Assembly (NCBI GenBank): GCA_902571425.1
Contig: CACGBZ010000001.1
Location: 124,001 to 188,000 of the forward strand
DNA from: an uncultured Pelagibacteraceae bacterium
Lineage (GTDB): Bacteria; Pseudomonadota; Alphaproteobacteria; Pelagibacterales; Pelagibacteraceae
Direction: 5' to 3'
Length of the DNA stretch: 64,000 nucleotides
The first letter of the stretch is position 1. The number at the start of each line of letters is the position of its first letter. Position numbers and translations under genes: made by a program. Under the pieces are notes generated by a model. The model was not told the origin of the DNA and ran no database searches. It saw only the letters and a program-made list of their open reading frames with translations. Below are positions 9,900 to 19,359 of this stretch, piece by piece.

Positions 9900-12800
9900 T
9901 TTAGCTGTTTTTTTAATTCAATATCAACTGCATCAATACGCTTAGTATTTTTTGCAAGAGCCAAATACATTGTTGGAGTTACATATAAAGTAAAGAAGGT
10001 AGAAATGATCATTCCTCCTAAAATTGTAGAACCAACAGCCAATCTAGACCCTTCACCTGCACCTGGACCAATATTTCCAATAACCAATGGAAGCATTGCT
10101 ATCATTGTACTTAAAGAAGTCATAATTATTGGTCTTATTCTAAGTTCACAAGCTTTAATTATAGCATCTTGAATTTTGACTCCAGTTGTTCTTATTTGAT
10201 TTGTATAATCTACAATTAAAATACTGTTCTTAGTGGATATACCAATCAGTATTATCAATGCAATTTGTGAGAAAATATTTACTGAACTATTTAAAAATAA
10301 TATAAACACTAAGCCACCAAATACTGCTAGTGGTACTGTTAAAATAATAATAAATGGATGAACAAAAGAGTTAAATGTTGCTGCCATAACCAAATAAGCA
10401 GTTAACAAAGCAAGGGCAAAAATTAAGTATATTTCATTTGTTGTTTCTTTTAATTCTTCAGATTTTCCTTTCCAAGTGATTTGATTTTGAGGAGCAACCT
10501 TAATCATTACATCTTCTAGGTATTTTATAGCTTCTGTGAGAGTATAATCCTCTGCAAGCGCAGCAGAAATTGTAACAGCTCTCTGACGATTGTACCTAGG
10601 AAGTGACTCAGCAGTGCCTTTTTCTTCAAACTCTACTAAACTTGCTACAGATACAAGTTTACCAGTTGTTTCAGATCTGACAAAAATTTTTGACAAACCA
10701 TCTTTGTCTCTTCTGTCTACTAAATATTGTTGTAAAATGATTGGGTATTCTCTTCCCTCCTTACTGAAAGTTGTAACTCTTTTTCCTCCATAAAGAGTTT
10801 CTAAAGTTCTACCTATATTTTCAGTAGAAACTCCCAAATCATTTGCTCTATTTTTGTTAGTAATCAATTTAACCTCAGGTTTATTTTTTGTATAATCACT
10901 CTCAATTCTAGACATGTTTCTATTTTTTCTTAACTCTCTTAAGACACTATTTTGAATTTCTTCTAATTCTTCGTAGCTAGATCCATATATAACCATTTGA
11001 ACAGGCTTATTATAACTTGATACTCTTATTGATTGTGGAGAAATTGGAAAAGCAAAAGTTTCAGGTACAGAAACCACTTGTCCAATAGCTTCTCTTAGTA
11101 TTGTTTGACTACTTTTTTCTCTATTTTTCCATTCATCAAGTAATGCAATAATTATAAACGTGTTATAAGACGTTGCTGATCTTCCAAAACCAGGAACTCT
11201 CATTATAAGTCTTGCATATGGACTGTCCTCTGCCTGTAATAATCTTAATATTCTTCCTTCAATTATTTGAGCTTTTTCTTGGGTATATTCAAAAGAACTT
11301 CCTTCGTCAGTTGATCCAATAATTAAATAAGCACCTCTATCTTCAACTGGTATCAATTCTTTTTTAGAAAAACTAAACAAATAAGCTGAAGCACAAATAA
11401 TTAAAATTATAAATATTGAAATAGTTTTTTGTTTATTAACCCAATATTTAAGGGAGTTCACATAAAATCTTGTAAAAGATTTAAATCCATTATTGAATTT
11501 TCTTACAAAGAAATTAATTTTTTCTTTTTTATTTAAAAATTTACTTCCTAGCATTGGAGATAAAGTTAATGCAACAAAAGAAGATACAACTATTGAAAAA
11601 GATAAAGCAATTGCTGTTTCTTTAAATAAAGTTCCCGATATTCCTTTAATAAAAATTAAAGGCAAAAATACTGCTATAAGAATTAAAGTCGTTGCAATAA
11701 TTGCAAATGTAATTTGTTTAGAGCCTTTGTAAGCAGCCACTAATGGTGTTTCACCATTTTCAATTCTTGTATAGATTGCATCAGTCATGATCACCGAGTC
11801 ATCAGTGATTATGCCAATAGCCAGAATAAAGCTCAGTAAAACGAAAATATTAATTGATAGATCAAAAATATATAGACCTAGAAATGAACCTATAAGACTA
11901 ACTGGCAATGCAACAGCAGGAACTATTACAGCTTTAAGGTTACCTAAAAAAAGATAAATAATTAAAACAACTAATACAAATGCAATTACCAAACTTTTAT
12001 ATACTTCTTCAATTGCAGCACCAATGTAGGTTGCTCTGTTAAATGCAATCTCTAATTTTAATCCGTCAGGTAAAGATTTATTAAGTTCTTTAATTTTTGT
12101 TTTTATCTGTTTAGAAAGTTCTACTGTTGATGCACCACTTTTTGCATAAATTCCAATTCCTACAGTTTTTAAATCAACTGCATTTTTTCGTTGTGCTTTA
12201 AATAAAGTTTTTTCTGAAACAGGTCCAAATTCTATATTAGCCACATCAGATAAAATGATAACTTTTTCCTTATTTTTCTTAAGCGGCAATTGTTTAATGG
12301 TATCAATATTAGAATAGGATTTATCAATGTTTAAAGTTAAATCTTTGTTATTAGCTTCTAAGGTTCCAGCTGGAAGATTTATATTTTCATTTCTAAGAGC
12401 TCTTTCAACTTCCTGAATTGTAAGATCATTTGCGGCTAATTTTATTGGATCTATCCAAACTCTAACACTAAGCTCCCTTAATCCACCAACTAAAATTCGA
12501 CCTACGTTTGGTACACTTGAGAATGCGTCTATTAAGTATCTTTCAGCGTAATCTCCAAGATCTAAATCATTCCAAGTAGGAGATGATAAAGCTACCCACA
12601 TTGTAGTTGTAAAACCTGCTGCCTGTTTTAAAATTTGTGGAGGGTTTGACTCACTTGGCAAATTATCTACAACTCTTGCAACTCTTTCCCTAATATCATT
12701 AGCTGCATCATCTAAATCAATGTCCGTGTTGAACTGAATATTAATCCTACTTCTTCCATTGAGAGAACTTGAATCGATATTTTTGATACCCTCAGCTCCA

Positions 12801-13018
12801 CCAATTACATCTTCCAATTTTTGAGTTATTTCTTCATCAACAATTTCGGCAGAAGCGGATTTATAATCTGTCTGAACTTGAACTACAGGAGGTTGTATAC
12901 CATCAGGAAGCTCTCTTACTGGTAATTCTAAAAAAACAAAAATACCAAAAATAATTAATATTAATGACATGACCCAAGCTACAACAGGTCGTTTAATACT
13001 TACTTCAGTAATATACAT
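9896..13018 (-). CDS. RND-family efflux pump inner-membrane subunit
   Basis: Proton-driven RND transporter of 1040 residues (HAE1/AcrB-like). The first helix follows SIKRPVVAWV. The proton-relay aspartate pair is present in GIITDDSVIMTDAI, and the matching lysine in GISTKNSILIVDY. Two large periplasmic porter regions lie between helices 1-2 and 7-8. It is the last gene of a tightly packed operon after its membrane-fusion partner, four bases away. No TolC-like outer-membrane gene is in the window, so a channel must be shared from elsewhere. Export substrate cannot be deduced. Confidence 0.93.
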   Translation of the reverse strand: MYITEVSIKRPVVAWVMSLILIIFGIFVFLELPVRELPDGIQPPVVQVQTDYKSASAEIVDEEITQKLEDVIGGAEGIKNIDSSSLNGRSRINIQFNTDIDLDDAANDIRERVARVVDNLPSESNPPQILKQAAGFTTTMWVALSSPTWNDLDLGDYAERYLIDAFSSVPNVGRILVGGLRELSVRVWIDPIKLAANDLTIQEVERALRNENINLPAGTLEANNKDLTLNIDKSYSNIDTIKQLPLKKNKEKVIILSDVANIEFGPVSEKTLFKAQRKNAVDLKTVGIGIYAKSGASTVELSKQIKTKIKELNKSLPDGLKLEIAFNRATYIGAAIEEVYKSLVIAFVLVVLIIYLFLGNLKAVIVPAVALPVSLIGSFLGLYIFDLSINIFVLLSFILAIGIITDDSVIMTDAIYTRIENGETPLVAAYKGSKQITFAIIATTLILIAVFLPLIFIKGISGTLFKETAIALSFSIVVSSFVALTLSPMLGSKFLNKKEKINFFVRKFNNGFKSFTRFYVNSLKYWVNKQKTISIFIILIICASAYLFSFSKKELIPVEDRGAYLIIGSTDEGSSFEYTQEKAQIIEGRILRLLQAEDSPYARLIMRVPGFGRSATSYNTFIIIALLDEWKNREKSSQTILREAIGQVVSVPETFAFPISPQSIRVSSYNKPVQMVIYGSSYEELEEIQNSVLRELRKNRNMSRIESDYTKNKPEVKLITNKNRANDLGVSTENIGRTLETLYGGKRVTTFSKEGREYPIILQQYLVDRRDKDGLSKIFVRSETTGKLVSVASLVEFEEKGTAESLPRYNRQRAVTISAALAEDYTLTEAIKYLEDVMIKVAPQNQITWKGKSEELKETTNEIYLIFALALLTAYLVMAATFNSFVHPFIIILTVPLAVFGGLVFILFLNSSVNIFSQIALIILIGISTKNSILIVDYTNQIRTTGVKIQDAIIKACELRIRPIIMTSLSTMIAMLPLVIGNIGPGAGEGSRLAVGSTILGGMIISTFFTLYVTPTMYLALAKNTKRIDAVDIELKKQLN

Positions 13019-13022
13019 TTAA

Positions 13023-14018
13023 TTATTTTTTCTCTTTTTCAGATTTTTTAAAAATATTTTTTAACCAATCAAATTTACTTTTTTTTTCCTCAGCTTTTTT
13101 TGATTTATATTTTTTACCCCAGCCAGAGTTTCCTTGTTTTTTTTTGGCACCTTTCTCAATAGGTCTGATTGTTAAATTTGGTCTTACTTTTTTTGTTCCT
13201 TCTGCAACAATTTTATCTCCATCATTTAATCCATCTAATATTTCTACAAAACCTAAGTACCTATCACCTATGATAACTTTTGTTTTTGTAACTTTATTTT
13301 TTTTATCAACTTTATAAATAAAAACATTTTCACCTTCGACAACCGTACTTGTATCAGGTGCACTTAAACCATTTCTAACATCATATTTAATAGATATTTC
13401 TAAAAATGAGCCAGGTAGTATTTCCCCAGATGTATTATCCATTTTAATTCTAGTTGCTAAAGCTCTTGTATCTTCACTTATCCTGCTAGCAAAAGAATCT
13501 ACTTTGCCTTTATAAATTTTATTTTTATAACCAGAAAATTTTATATCGACTGGTAATCCAACTTCGATAAATGGGACAAAAATTTCGGGTATATCTACAT
13601 CACAATATATTGAGCTAGTATCCTCAAGGTTGATTAATATTGAAGATTTTGAAACCTCTATATCCTCTGAAAATTCTCTTTTTCCAATAATTCCATCGAA
13701 TTGTGCAATGATTTTACGGTTTTTAAGTTCAGCAATTACATCACCTTTTCTAACTTTTTGATTAAAACTTATGGGTTTTAATATTTCATATTTTTCAATT
13801 TTAAATGATTGTGTTTGAATTGGAGCTGCAGTCCCATATGTGCTTACAACATTTTCAAAAATTCTTTCTTGTGTAGTAGTTACTATTATTCCAGGAGGAG
13901 GTCTTTTGCTAAATTTTTTTTTGAAGTGATTTCCAATCATTGTTCTTCCAATAATCACGGTTGCAATTATTAGAAAAAAAATAATTACTATGCTTGTTAT
14001 TTTTGTTGATGTTTTCAT
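13023..14018 (-). CDS. RND efflux periplasmic adaptor (membrane fusion protein)
   Basis: HlyD/AcrA-type adaptor of 331 residues linking the RND pump to an outer-membrane channel. One N-terminal membrane anchor (about 8-26) is followed by a short lipoyl-like half-motif (NQKVRKGDVIAEL, then IIAQFDGIIG), a beta-barrel section with LPGSFLEI, and a C-terminal membrane-proximal domain. The coiled-coil hairpin is nearly absent, since the two lipoyl halves are close together, so this is a short adaptor. The last 40 residues are a highly basic tail. It is four bases from both neighbours in the operon. Confidence 0.87.
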   Translation of the reverse strand: MKTSTKITSIVIIFFLIIATVIIGRTMIGNHFKKKFSKRPPPGIIVTTTQERIFENVVSTYGTAAPIQTQSFKIEKYEILKPISFNQKVRKGDVIAELKNRKIIAQFDGIIGKREFSEDIEVSKSSILINLEDTSSIYCDVDIPEIFVPFIEVGLPVDIKFSGYKNKIYKGKVDSFASRISEDTRALATRIKMDNTSGEILPGSFLEISIKYDVRNGLSAPDTSTVVEGENVFIYKVDKKNKVTKTKVIIGDRYLGFVEILDGLNDGDKIVAEGTKKVRPNLTIRPIEKGAKKKQGNSGWGKKYKSKKAEEKKSKFDWLKNIFKKSEKEKK

Positions 14019-14021
14019 ATT

Positions 14022-14834
14022 TTAATTTTTTCCGTATTCAGCCCAAGAGCCATCGTAAATGGACGGCATATATTTAGCATTTATTAGAGAATAAGCTAGT
14101 GCCAATACGCTTGCAGTTACACCAGAACCACATGAAAATACTATATTTTTTTTATGGTCAAATTTAAATGACTCAAATTTTTCTTGAATTTTATCTTTAC
14201 TTACAAAAGTGTGGTCTTCATTTATTAATTCAGAAAAGGGGAGGCAAAAAGAGTTTTTTATTGATCCACTTCTGAGACCTTTCCTTGGTTCAGCAACTTT
14301 ACCTTCAAATCTTTCTCTGCTTCTTGCATCAACAACATTAAATTCTTGTGTATCAATATTTTCATCTATCTGTTTTTTATTTTTAACAAGCTCTTTATTT
14401 TCTTTACTCGAATATGATGAAGTTTTAGTAATTACTTCTTTGTCATTTGTAGCTTTGTTTTCTTCTTTCCATTTTTTTAGTCCACCATCTAGCACATGAA
14501 CTAGTTTTGGATCATGTCCATAGTAAATTAAATTGTACCAACATCTACAAGAACTAATTACATCAGAGTTATCATAAATTACTATTTCATCATCATTTTC
14601 TATACCCATATTACTCATTATTTTTTCCCAAGATTTATGATCAGTCAGCATGTGGGGTAAATCAGTATTTAATCTAGAATTTTTATCTAAATCAAAAAAA
14701 ATCGCATTTGGGATATGTTCTTTACAATACTCCTCGAAACCATTCCTTTGAGTTTGAGGCATATGCCATGAGCAATCAATAATTTTTACTTTATCAATAT
14801 TATTTTCTAACCAAATTGTATCAACTAAAGACAT
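14022..14834 (-). CDS. sseA: 3-mercaptopyruvate sulfurtransferase (tandem rhodanese)
   Basis: Sulfurtransferase of 270 residues with two rhodanese domains. The C-terminal domain has the active-site loop VFSCGSGVTASV; the CGSGVT form is characteristic of mercaptopyruvate rather than thiosulfate sulfurtransferases. The N-terminal domain has the expected CRCWYNL region and lacks an active loop. It lies between msrA (one base away) and the RND adaptor gene, suggesting a joint sulfur or oxidative-stress and efflux operon, although that connection is inference. Confidence 0.9.
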   Translation of the reverse strand: MSLVDTIWLENNIDKVKIIDCSWHMPQTQRNGFEEYCKEHIPNAIFFDLDKNSRLNTDLPHMLTDHKSWEKIMSNMGIENDDEIVIYDNSDVISSCRCWYNLIYYGHDPKLVHVLDGGLKKWKEENKATNDKEVITKTSSYSSKENKELVKNKKQIDENIDTQEFNVVDARSRERFEGKVAEPRKGLRSGSIKNSFCLPFSELINEDHTFVSKDKIQEKFESFKFDHKKNIVFSCGSGVTASVLALAYSLINAKYMPSIYDGSWAEYGKN

Positions 14835-14835
14835 T

Positions 14836-15279
14836 TTATCTTTTTTCCAAATATCGTTGATGATATTCTTCAGCCGGGCAATAATTTTTGACTAAAGAAG
14901 TTTTTGTTACTACTTTTCCTGATAATTTGACGTTTTCTTTTTCTATCATTTTTTCAGCAGTAATTTTTTGTTGATCATTTAAATAAAAAATTTCACTTCT
15001 GTATTGGGTTCCGAAATCTGGTCCCTGAGAATTTAAGGTTGTCGGATCATGAATTTCAAAAAAATATTCAAGAATTTTCTCGTAAGATATTACTTTAGGA
15101 TCAAAATCTAATTTTACTACTTCTGCATGATTTGTTGTGCCTGTACATACTTCCTTGTAATTTGTTTCAGCATTATGACCTCCACAATAACCTACCTCTG
15201 TTTTTATAACTCCATCAAGTTTACTAAACTTAATTTCTGGTCCCCAAAAACATCCTAAACCTAAAATTGCTATTTCCAT
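14836..15279 (-). CDS. msrA: Peptide methionine-S-sulfoxide reductase
   Basis: Repairs oxidised methionine (S form) in proteins. The active site GLGCFWGPE is at the N-terminus, followed by the conserved GYCGG, DPTTLNSQGPDFGTQYRS and, near the C-terminus, the likely resolving cysteine in NYCPAEEYHQ. The 147-residue length is on the short side, a minimal catalytic domain. It is the first gene of the msrA-sseA-adaptor-pump operon and is divergent from the DMT transporter gene with 34 bases between the starts. Confidence 0.95.
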   Translation of the reverse strand: MEIAILGLGCFWGPEIKFSKLDGVIKTEVGYCGGHNAETNYKEVCTGTTNHAEVVKLDFDPKVISYEKILEYFFEIHDPTTLNSQGPDFGTQYRSEIFYLNDQQKITAEKMIEKENVKLSGKVVTKTSLVKNYCPAEEYHQRYLEKR

Positions 15280-15313
15280 TGATAATTAACTTAATTAATT
15301 TAAAGTTAACCAT

Positions 15314-16195
15314 ATGCTATCAAAAAATCAATTAGGCTTTTTTTATATGTTCATTTCGGTATGTGCATTTTCACTTATGGATGTGATTGTTAAATGGTCT
15401 GATGATTATCCCGTTGGACAAGTATTATTTTTCAGAGGATTTTGTGGAATAATTCCTATTTTATTTCTTATTCCCAAAGACAGATATTTAGATTTTTATA
15501 AAACAACTAGACCCTTTCTTCATTTTAAAAGATGTTTAGCAGGATTAATTGCTTTGGTCTCTATATTCGTAGCATTAAGAAATTTACCTTTAGCAACAGT
15601 TGTAAGTATTTCTTTTGCAGCACCAATATTTATAACAATATTTTCAATTTTTTTATTAAATGAAAAAGTTGGTCTTTATAGATGGCTAGCAGTATTAGTT
15701 GGATTTGTTGGTATTATTTTCATAACTGAACCAGGTTTTAGCTCTTTAAATTTTTATTATATTTATCCGATAATTTTTTGCTTTGGTCTATCTTATGTTG
15801 CTATTGCTATTAGAAAACTATCGTCAACCGAGCCTGCCTGGTTGATTAGTTTTTTCTTTTCATTTTCGATAATGCTTTTAAGTTTTTTATCTTTTTATCA
15901 AGGATGGATCTTACCAAGTTTATTAGATTTATTTTTACTATCAATGGTTGGTATATTGGGGGGTCTTGCAAATTTATGGTTGTCACAATCTTACAAATTT
16001 TCAGAAGTGAGTTTGGTTTCTCCTTTAAAATATCTTGGATTAGTCTTTGCTATAATATTTGGATATTTTATTTGGAATGAAATACCAACTTCTAAAACAT
16101 TATTAGGTGCTTTTTTAGTTATTGTTTCATCTATTATTATATTTAGAAGAGAGATGTATTTAAAAAAAAGGTTATCTGTTTCACGACATGAGTAA
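15314..16195 (+). CDS. DMT-superfamily permease (EamA type)
   Basis: Inner-membrane protein of 293 residues with about ten predicted helices in two EamA repeats. The first repeat has the typical FRGFCGIIP and NLPLATVVSISFAAPIF segments; the second ends with SPLKYLGLVFAIIFGYFIWNEIP. Members export or import small metabolites such as amino acids and their derivatives. The 3' end overlaps the DNA glycosylase gene by eight bases. The substrate is unknown. Confidence 0.85.
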   Translation: MLSKNQLGFFYMFISVCAFSLMDVIVKWSDDYPVGQVLFFRGFCGIIPILFLIPKDRYLDFYKTTRPFLHFKRCLAGLIALVSIFVALRNLPLATVVSISFAAPIFITIFSIFLLNEKVGLYRWLAVLVGFVGIIFITEPGFSSLNFYYIYPIIFCFGLSYVAIAIRKLSSTEPAWLISFFFSFSIMLLSFLSFYQGWILPSLLDLFLLSMVGILGGLANLWLSQSYKFSEVSLVSPLKYLGLVFAIIFGYFIWNEIPTSKTLLGAFLVIVSSIIIFRREMYLKKRLSVSRHE

Positions 16196-16823
16196 AACCC
16201 CTTCATATTGGAATAAAGCAAAAAAATATTTATCTAAAAAGGATAAAATTATGTCTTCTTTAATTAAAAAATACAAATCTCCTTCGGAGAAAGTACTAAC
16301 TTCAAGAAAAGATATTTTTTTTTCACTCTGTAAAAGTATAATCGGACAACAAATTAGTGTTGCTGCTGCTAATTCAGTTTTTTTAAAATTTAAAAAAAAA
16401 TGTAAAAATAAAATTAATGCAAAAACAGTTAGCAAACTATCTTCTATTCAACTCAAAAGTTGTGGTTTAAGTAGGCAAAAAGTAAAAGGAATTAAAAGCT
16501 TAGCCAAACAGATATTGAATAAAGAATTTGACCCAAGACTTATTTCAAAAATGTCTGATGAAGAGGCTATTATTTATCTTTCTCGATTAAGACAAATTGG
16601 AAGATGGTCAGCAGAAATGATTTTATTATTTACTTATAATCGTCCTAATATTTGGCCAGTCCAAGATATTGGACTTTTAAGAGCTATTTCTAAAAACTAT
16701 AAAAAAAAATATTTGCCTCCACAAAAATATATAAATTTATTAAATAAAAGATTTTCACCATATTGTTCTGTTGCCACTTGGTATTTATGGAGAAGTATTG
16801 ATCCTGAGCCAATACAATATTAA
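16188..16823 (+). CDS. DNA-3-methyladenine glycosylase-like HhH-GPD enzyme
   Basis: Base-excision repair glycosylase of 211 residues. The helix-hairpin-helix and catalytic aspartate are visible as RLRQIGRWSAEM and, 18 residues later, WPVQDIGLLRA. The N-terminal SIIGQQISVAAANSVF is typical of the AlkA/MAG group, which removes alkylated purines. It lacks the N-terminal domain of E. coli AlkA, as in shorter bacterial relatives. There is no iron-sulfur cluster signature at the C-terminus. The start overlaps the upstream permease gene, and the 3' end overlaps the convergent DUF1330 gene by four bases. Confidence 0.88.
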   Translation: MSKTPSYWNKAKKYLSKKDKIMSSLIKKYKSPSEKVLTSRKDIFFSLCKSIIGQQISVAAANSVFLKFKKKCKNKINAKTVSKLSSIQLKSCGLSRQKVKGIKSLAKQILNKEFDPRLISKMSDEEAIIYLSRLRQIGRWSAEMILLFTYNRPNIWPVQDIGLLRAISKNYKKKYLPPQKYINLLNKRFSPYCSVATWYLWRSIDPEPIQY

Positions 16824-17107
16824 GCACCTTCGATTATTTGATGATTTCTAATAACACTATTGCCCAAGATTGCATGTGCAGCCTGATATTCTTCTGAGTA
16901 GAAAAATTTTTTTGCTTTATCAAATGTTTCAAATTCAATTACCACTGTTCTAATAAACTCTTTTCCTTCAGTTGTGATTTTATTTCCTCCTCTTACCAAA
17001 AAAACACCCTTATATTTTTCAACAGCACTTTTTGATTTTGATGCATAATTTTTCAGAATTTCTTGGTCTTCAATATTTTCGTATATACAAACAATATAAC
17101 CTTTCAT
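16820..17107 (-). CDS. DUF1330 family protein
   Basis: Small protein of 95 residues matching DUF1330, a dimeric ferredoxin-like (alpha/beta barrel) family. Recognisable parts are the N-terminal GYIVCIYENI, a central FLVRGGNK and VVIEFETFDKAKKFFYSEEYQ. The family's function is not established. It lies just downstream of the GT17-like gene on the same strand with a 12-base gap, so the two may be co-transcribed. Confidence 0.8.
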   Translation of the reverse strand: MKGYIVCIYENIEDQEILKNYASKSKSAVEKYKGVFLVRGGNKITTEGKEFIRTVVIEFETFDKAKKFFYSEEYQAAHAILGNSVIRNHQIIEGA

Positions 17108-17119
17108 TTTTTTACCAAC

Positions 17120-18010
17120 TTAATCAATCCAATTTTTATATTTTTCAATGTTTTTCTGTAAATAACTAGGTAATTTTTCAATTTCAAAATTATCGAGTAC
17201 CACTCCATTACCAACTTTATTAACTCTTTTATCAACTCTAAGATCGTAAATAGCTTGTTTCTTTTTAATTAATTCATCAATTTGTTCAATTGTTAGTGAT
17301 GCTTCATCAAATTCTTTATGATGTAAGTATGATCTTAATTTATGCTCAATCATTTCTGGGCTCTTTAAATTTGAAAAGTGCCACCCACCATCACTAATTA
17401 TTTTTATATTTGTATATTTCTTCTCAGAAAAAATGGTATCGATTCTATAGAAAGGATATTTTCTGTCTTTTACATTTCTGAGCCACTGGGGAGACAATAA
17501 TTTTTTCATCTTAACTCCCTTTGTTCCTGACCATTTAAAATTAGGAATATTTAAGTTAAATTTATAATAAAACATATCTTGCTTAAAAATTAAAATTTCA
17601 TTTCCAATTTCATTAAGTTTTAAATCGTCAAGTTTTGGAATTTCATCAACATCTGATATTAAGATTAAATCGTTTTCCAGTGCGTTTTTTAGCCCTTCTA
17701 CTATAAAGTTTCTTTGTGAGTTCTCTCGATAAACGGCGTTCATAATATATTTATAATCTCTCGTTTTCTTAGGATCTTCCTGATTAATTGTTTCAACTTT
17801 GTTTGGAATTTGATCATAAACTATGTAAATAATTTTATCTTTAAATTTTTCAAATTTCGCTTGATCAAATAATAATTTTCTTTTTTCACCTTTATGATTG
17901 TAAGTACTTTCAACAATTACAAAAAAATCAACATAATCATTAAGGATGTTCAATCTAAGTTCTAATACCTGATCTTCATCAAAGTACATAAAACAATCAA
18001 ATATTTTCAT
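17120..18010 (-). CDS. GT17-like glycosyltransferase
   Basis: Predicted glycosyltransferase of 296 residues related to family GT17, the family of eukaryotic beta-1,4-mannosyl-glycoprotein N-acetylglucosaminyltransferase. The start KIFDCFMYFDEDQVLELRL, the VIVESTYNHKG segment and the likely metal-binding LISDVDEIP are family-typical, as is GGWHFSNL later on. Bacterial members are usually found with surface polysaccharide genes, but none are adjacent here. The acceptor is unknown. Confidence 0.75.
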   Translation of the reverse strand: MKIFDCFMYFDEDQVLELRLNILNDYVDFFVIVESTYNHKGEKRKLLFDQAKFEKFKDKIIYIVYDQIPNKVETINQEDPKKTRDYKYIMNAVYRENSQRNFIVEGLKNALENDLILISDVDEIPKLDDLKLNEIGNEILIFKQDMFYYKFNLNIPNFKWSGTKGVKMKKLLSPQWLRNVKDRKYPFYRIDTIFSEKKYTNIKIISDGGWHFSNLKSPEMIEHKLRSYLHHKEFDEASLTIEQIDELIKKKQAIYDLRVDKRVNKVGNGVVLDNFEIEKLPSYLQKNIEKYKNWID

Positions 18011-18127
18011 ATTTTTTTTACCTTATTTATTAAAAATAACTTATTACTAAATTAAAAAAAGTTAAATATTCAAGTTTTCCATTTAATTCTTCTTTTTAAT
18101 TTTTTTATTTATGATACCAAATTTGAA

Positions 18128-18451
18128 ATGAAAAAATTATTTTTAAATTTGAAGAATGTACTATTAATTTTAGTATGTTTCACAATTTTTCAAGCTAATG
18201 CAGATGAATTATTTAACAAAGGAAAAGAAATTTTTCTTGAGGCTGGTAATTGTGCTGCATGCCATACCCTATCTGATGCAGGATCGAATGCAATGGTTGG
18301 TCCAAATTTAAACGAAATTAGACCTGATATTCAGAGAATTATAATGGCAGTTAGAAACGGTATAGGAGTAATGCCTGCAATGGAGGGTATACTAACTGAT
18401 GATGAAATAGAAGCGGTTGCTCACTATACTTCTATAGCTGCGGAACAATAA
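18128..18451 (+). CDS. Small secreted class I cytochrome c (possible PuuD electron acceptor)
   Basis: Periplasmic cytochrome c of 107 residues. A signal peptide ends at about ANA-DE (25/26). The single heme-binding motif is CAACH at 42-46, and a distal methionine is likely at 82 or 85 in GVMPAMEG. It stands alone on the plus strand, convergent with puuE (8-base gap), at the edge of the purine operons. PuuD in this window lacks the C-terminal cytochrome c domain normal for that enzyme, so this protein is a good candidate for the missing domain. It could instead be a general respiratory cytochrome. There is no clear ribosome-binding site. Confidence 0.85.
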   Translation: MKKLFLNLKNVLLILVCFTIFQANADELFNKGKEIFLEAGNCAACHTLSDAGSNAMVGPNLNEIRPDIQRIIMAVRNGIGVMPAMEGILTDDEIEAVAHYTSIAAEQ

Positions 18452-18459
18452 TAAAAATT

Positions 18460-19359
18460 TTAACTATAATTTTTTATCCAATGTTTAGCTATATCTACTC
18501 TTTTGCAGATCCAAATATCCTTAAATTTTGTGATGTAATTTAAAAATTTTTTAAGAGACTGTATTCTACCAGGTCTTCCAATTAATCTACAATGCAAGCC
18601 AACTGACATCATCTTTGGTGAAGTTTTTCCTTCCTCATAAAGAGCATCAAAACTATCTTTTAAATAATTATAAAATTGTTCACCCGAATTAAATCCTTGA
18701 TTGGTTACAAACCTCATATCATTGTTATCAAGTGTGTAAGGAACCATTAGCTGTTTTTTATTACCTTTTTTTATCCAATAAGGAAGATCATCACTGTATG
18801 TGTCGCTACAGTATAAAAAACTACCATTATCAATTACTAAATCTAAAGTATTTTCACTGCACCTACCGGTGTACCAGCCAGCAGGTTGATTACCAAAAAT
18901 CTTTTTTATAGATTTGACTGCAAGCTTCATATCATTCTTTTCTTTTTTCTTTGATACATTTTGATAGTCAATCCATCTCCACCCATGACTAGCAACTTCA
19001 TAATTTGCCTTTTTTATAGCCGAACAAACTTCTTTATTTCTTTCCAATGCCATACCAACTCCAAAAATAGTAAGTGGAATTTTCTTTTTATTAAATAGAT
19101 CATGAATTCTCCAAAACCCTCTTCTTGATCCATATTCATAAATTGATTCCATATTTAAGTGTCGACCTTTAATTGGTTTTGCTCCTATAATTTCTGATAA
19201 AAATACTTCTGAAATTTTATCACCATGAAGAGTACAATTTTCTGCTCCCTCCTCGTAATTTAGCACAAATTGCAAAGCCAACTTAGCATTACCAGGCCAC
19301 TTTACCTTAACTTTTTTGGAACCATATCCCACTAAATCTCTTGGGTACTTTTTTTTCAT
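18460..19359 (-). CDS. puuE: Allantoinase, PuuE type
   Basis: Metal-independent allantoinase of the polysaccharide deacetylase fold, hydrolysing allantoin to allantoate. The 299 residues begin with the family hallmark YPRDLVGYG and continue with WPGNAKLALQFVLNYEEGAE, SEIIGAKP, YEYGSRRGFWRI, and SHGWRWIDYQ. GLHCRLIGRPGR is near the end. It is the last gene of the minus-strand operon uraD-alc-allA-puuE, and its start overlaps the allA stop by four bases. Confidence 0.95.
   Translation of the reverse strand: MKKKYPRDLVGYGSKKVKVKWPGNAKLALQFVLNYEEGAENCTLHGDKISEVFLSEIIGAKPIKGRHLNMESIYEYGSRRGFWRIHDLFNKKKIPLTIFGVGMALERNKEVCSAIKKANYEVASHGWRWIDYQNVSKKKEKNDMKLAVKSIKKIFGNQPAGWYTGRCSENTLDLVIDNGSFLYCSDTYSDDLPYWIKKGNKKQLMVPYTLDNNDMRFVTNQGFNSGEQFYNYLKDSFDALYEEGKTSPKMMSVGLHCRLIGRPGRIQSLKKFLNYITKFKDIWICKRVDIAKHWIKNYS

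Noticed and set aside
18110..18115. TATGAT as -10 box for the cytochrome c gene
   Set aside because: Would leave a leader of only a few bases and has no recognisable -35 partner; not strong enough to list.
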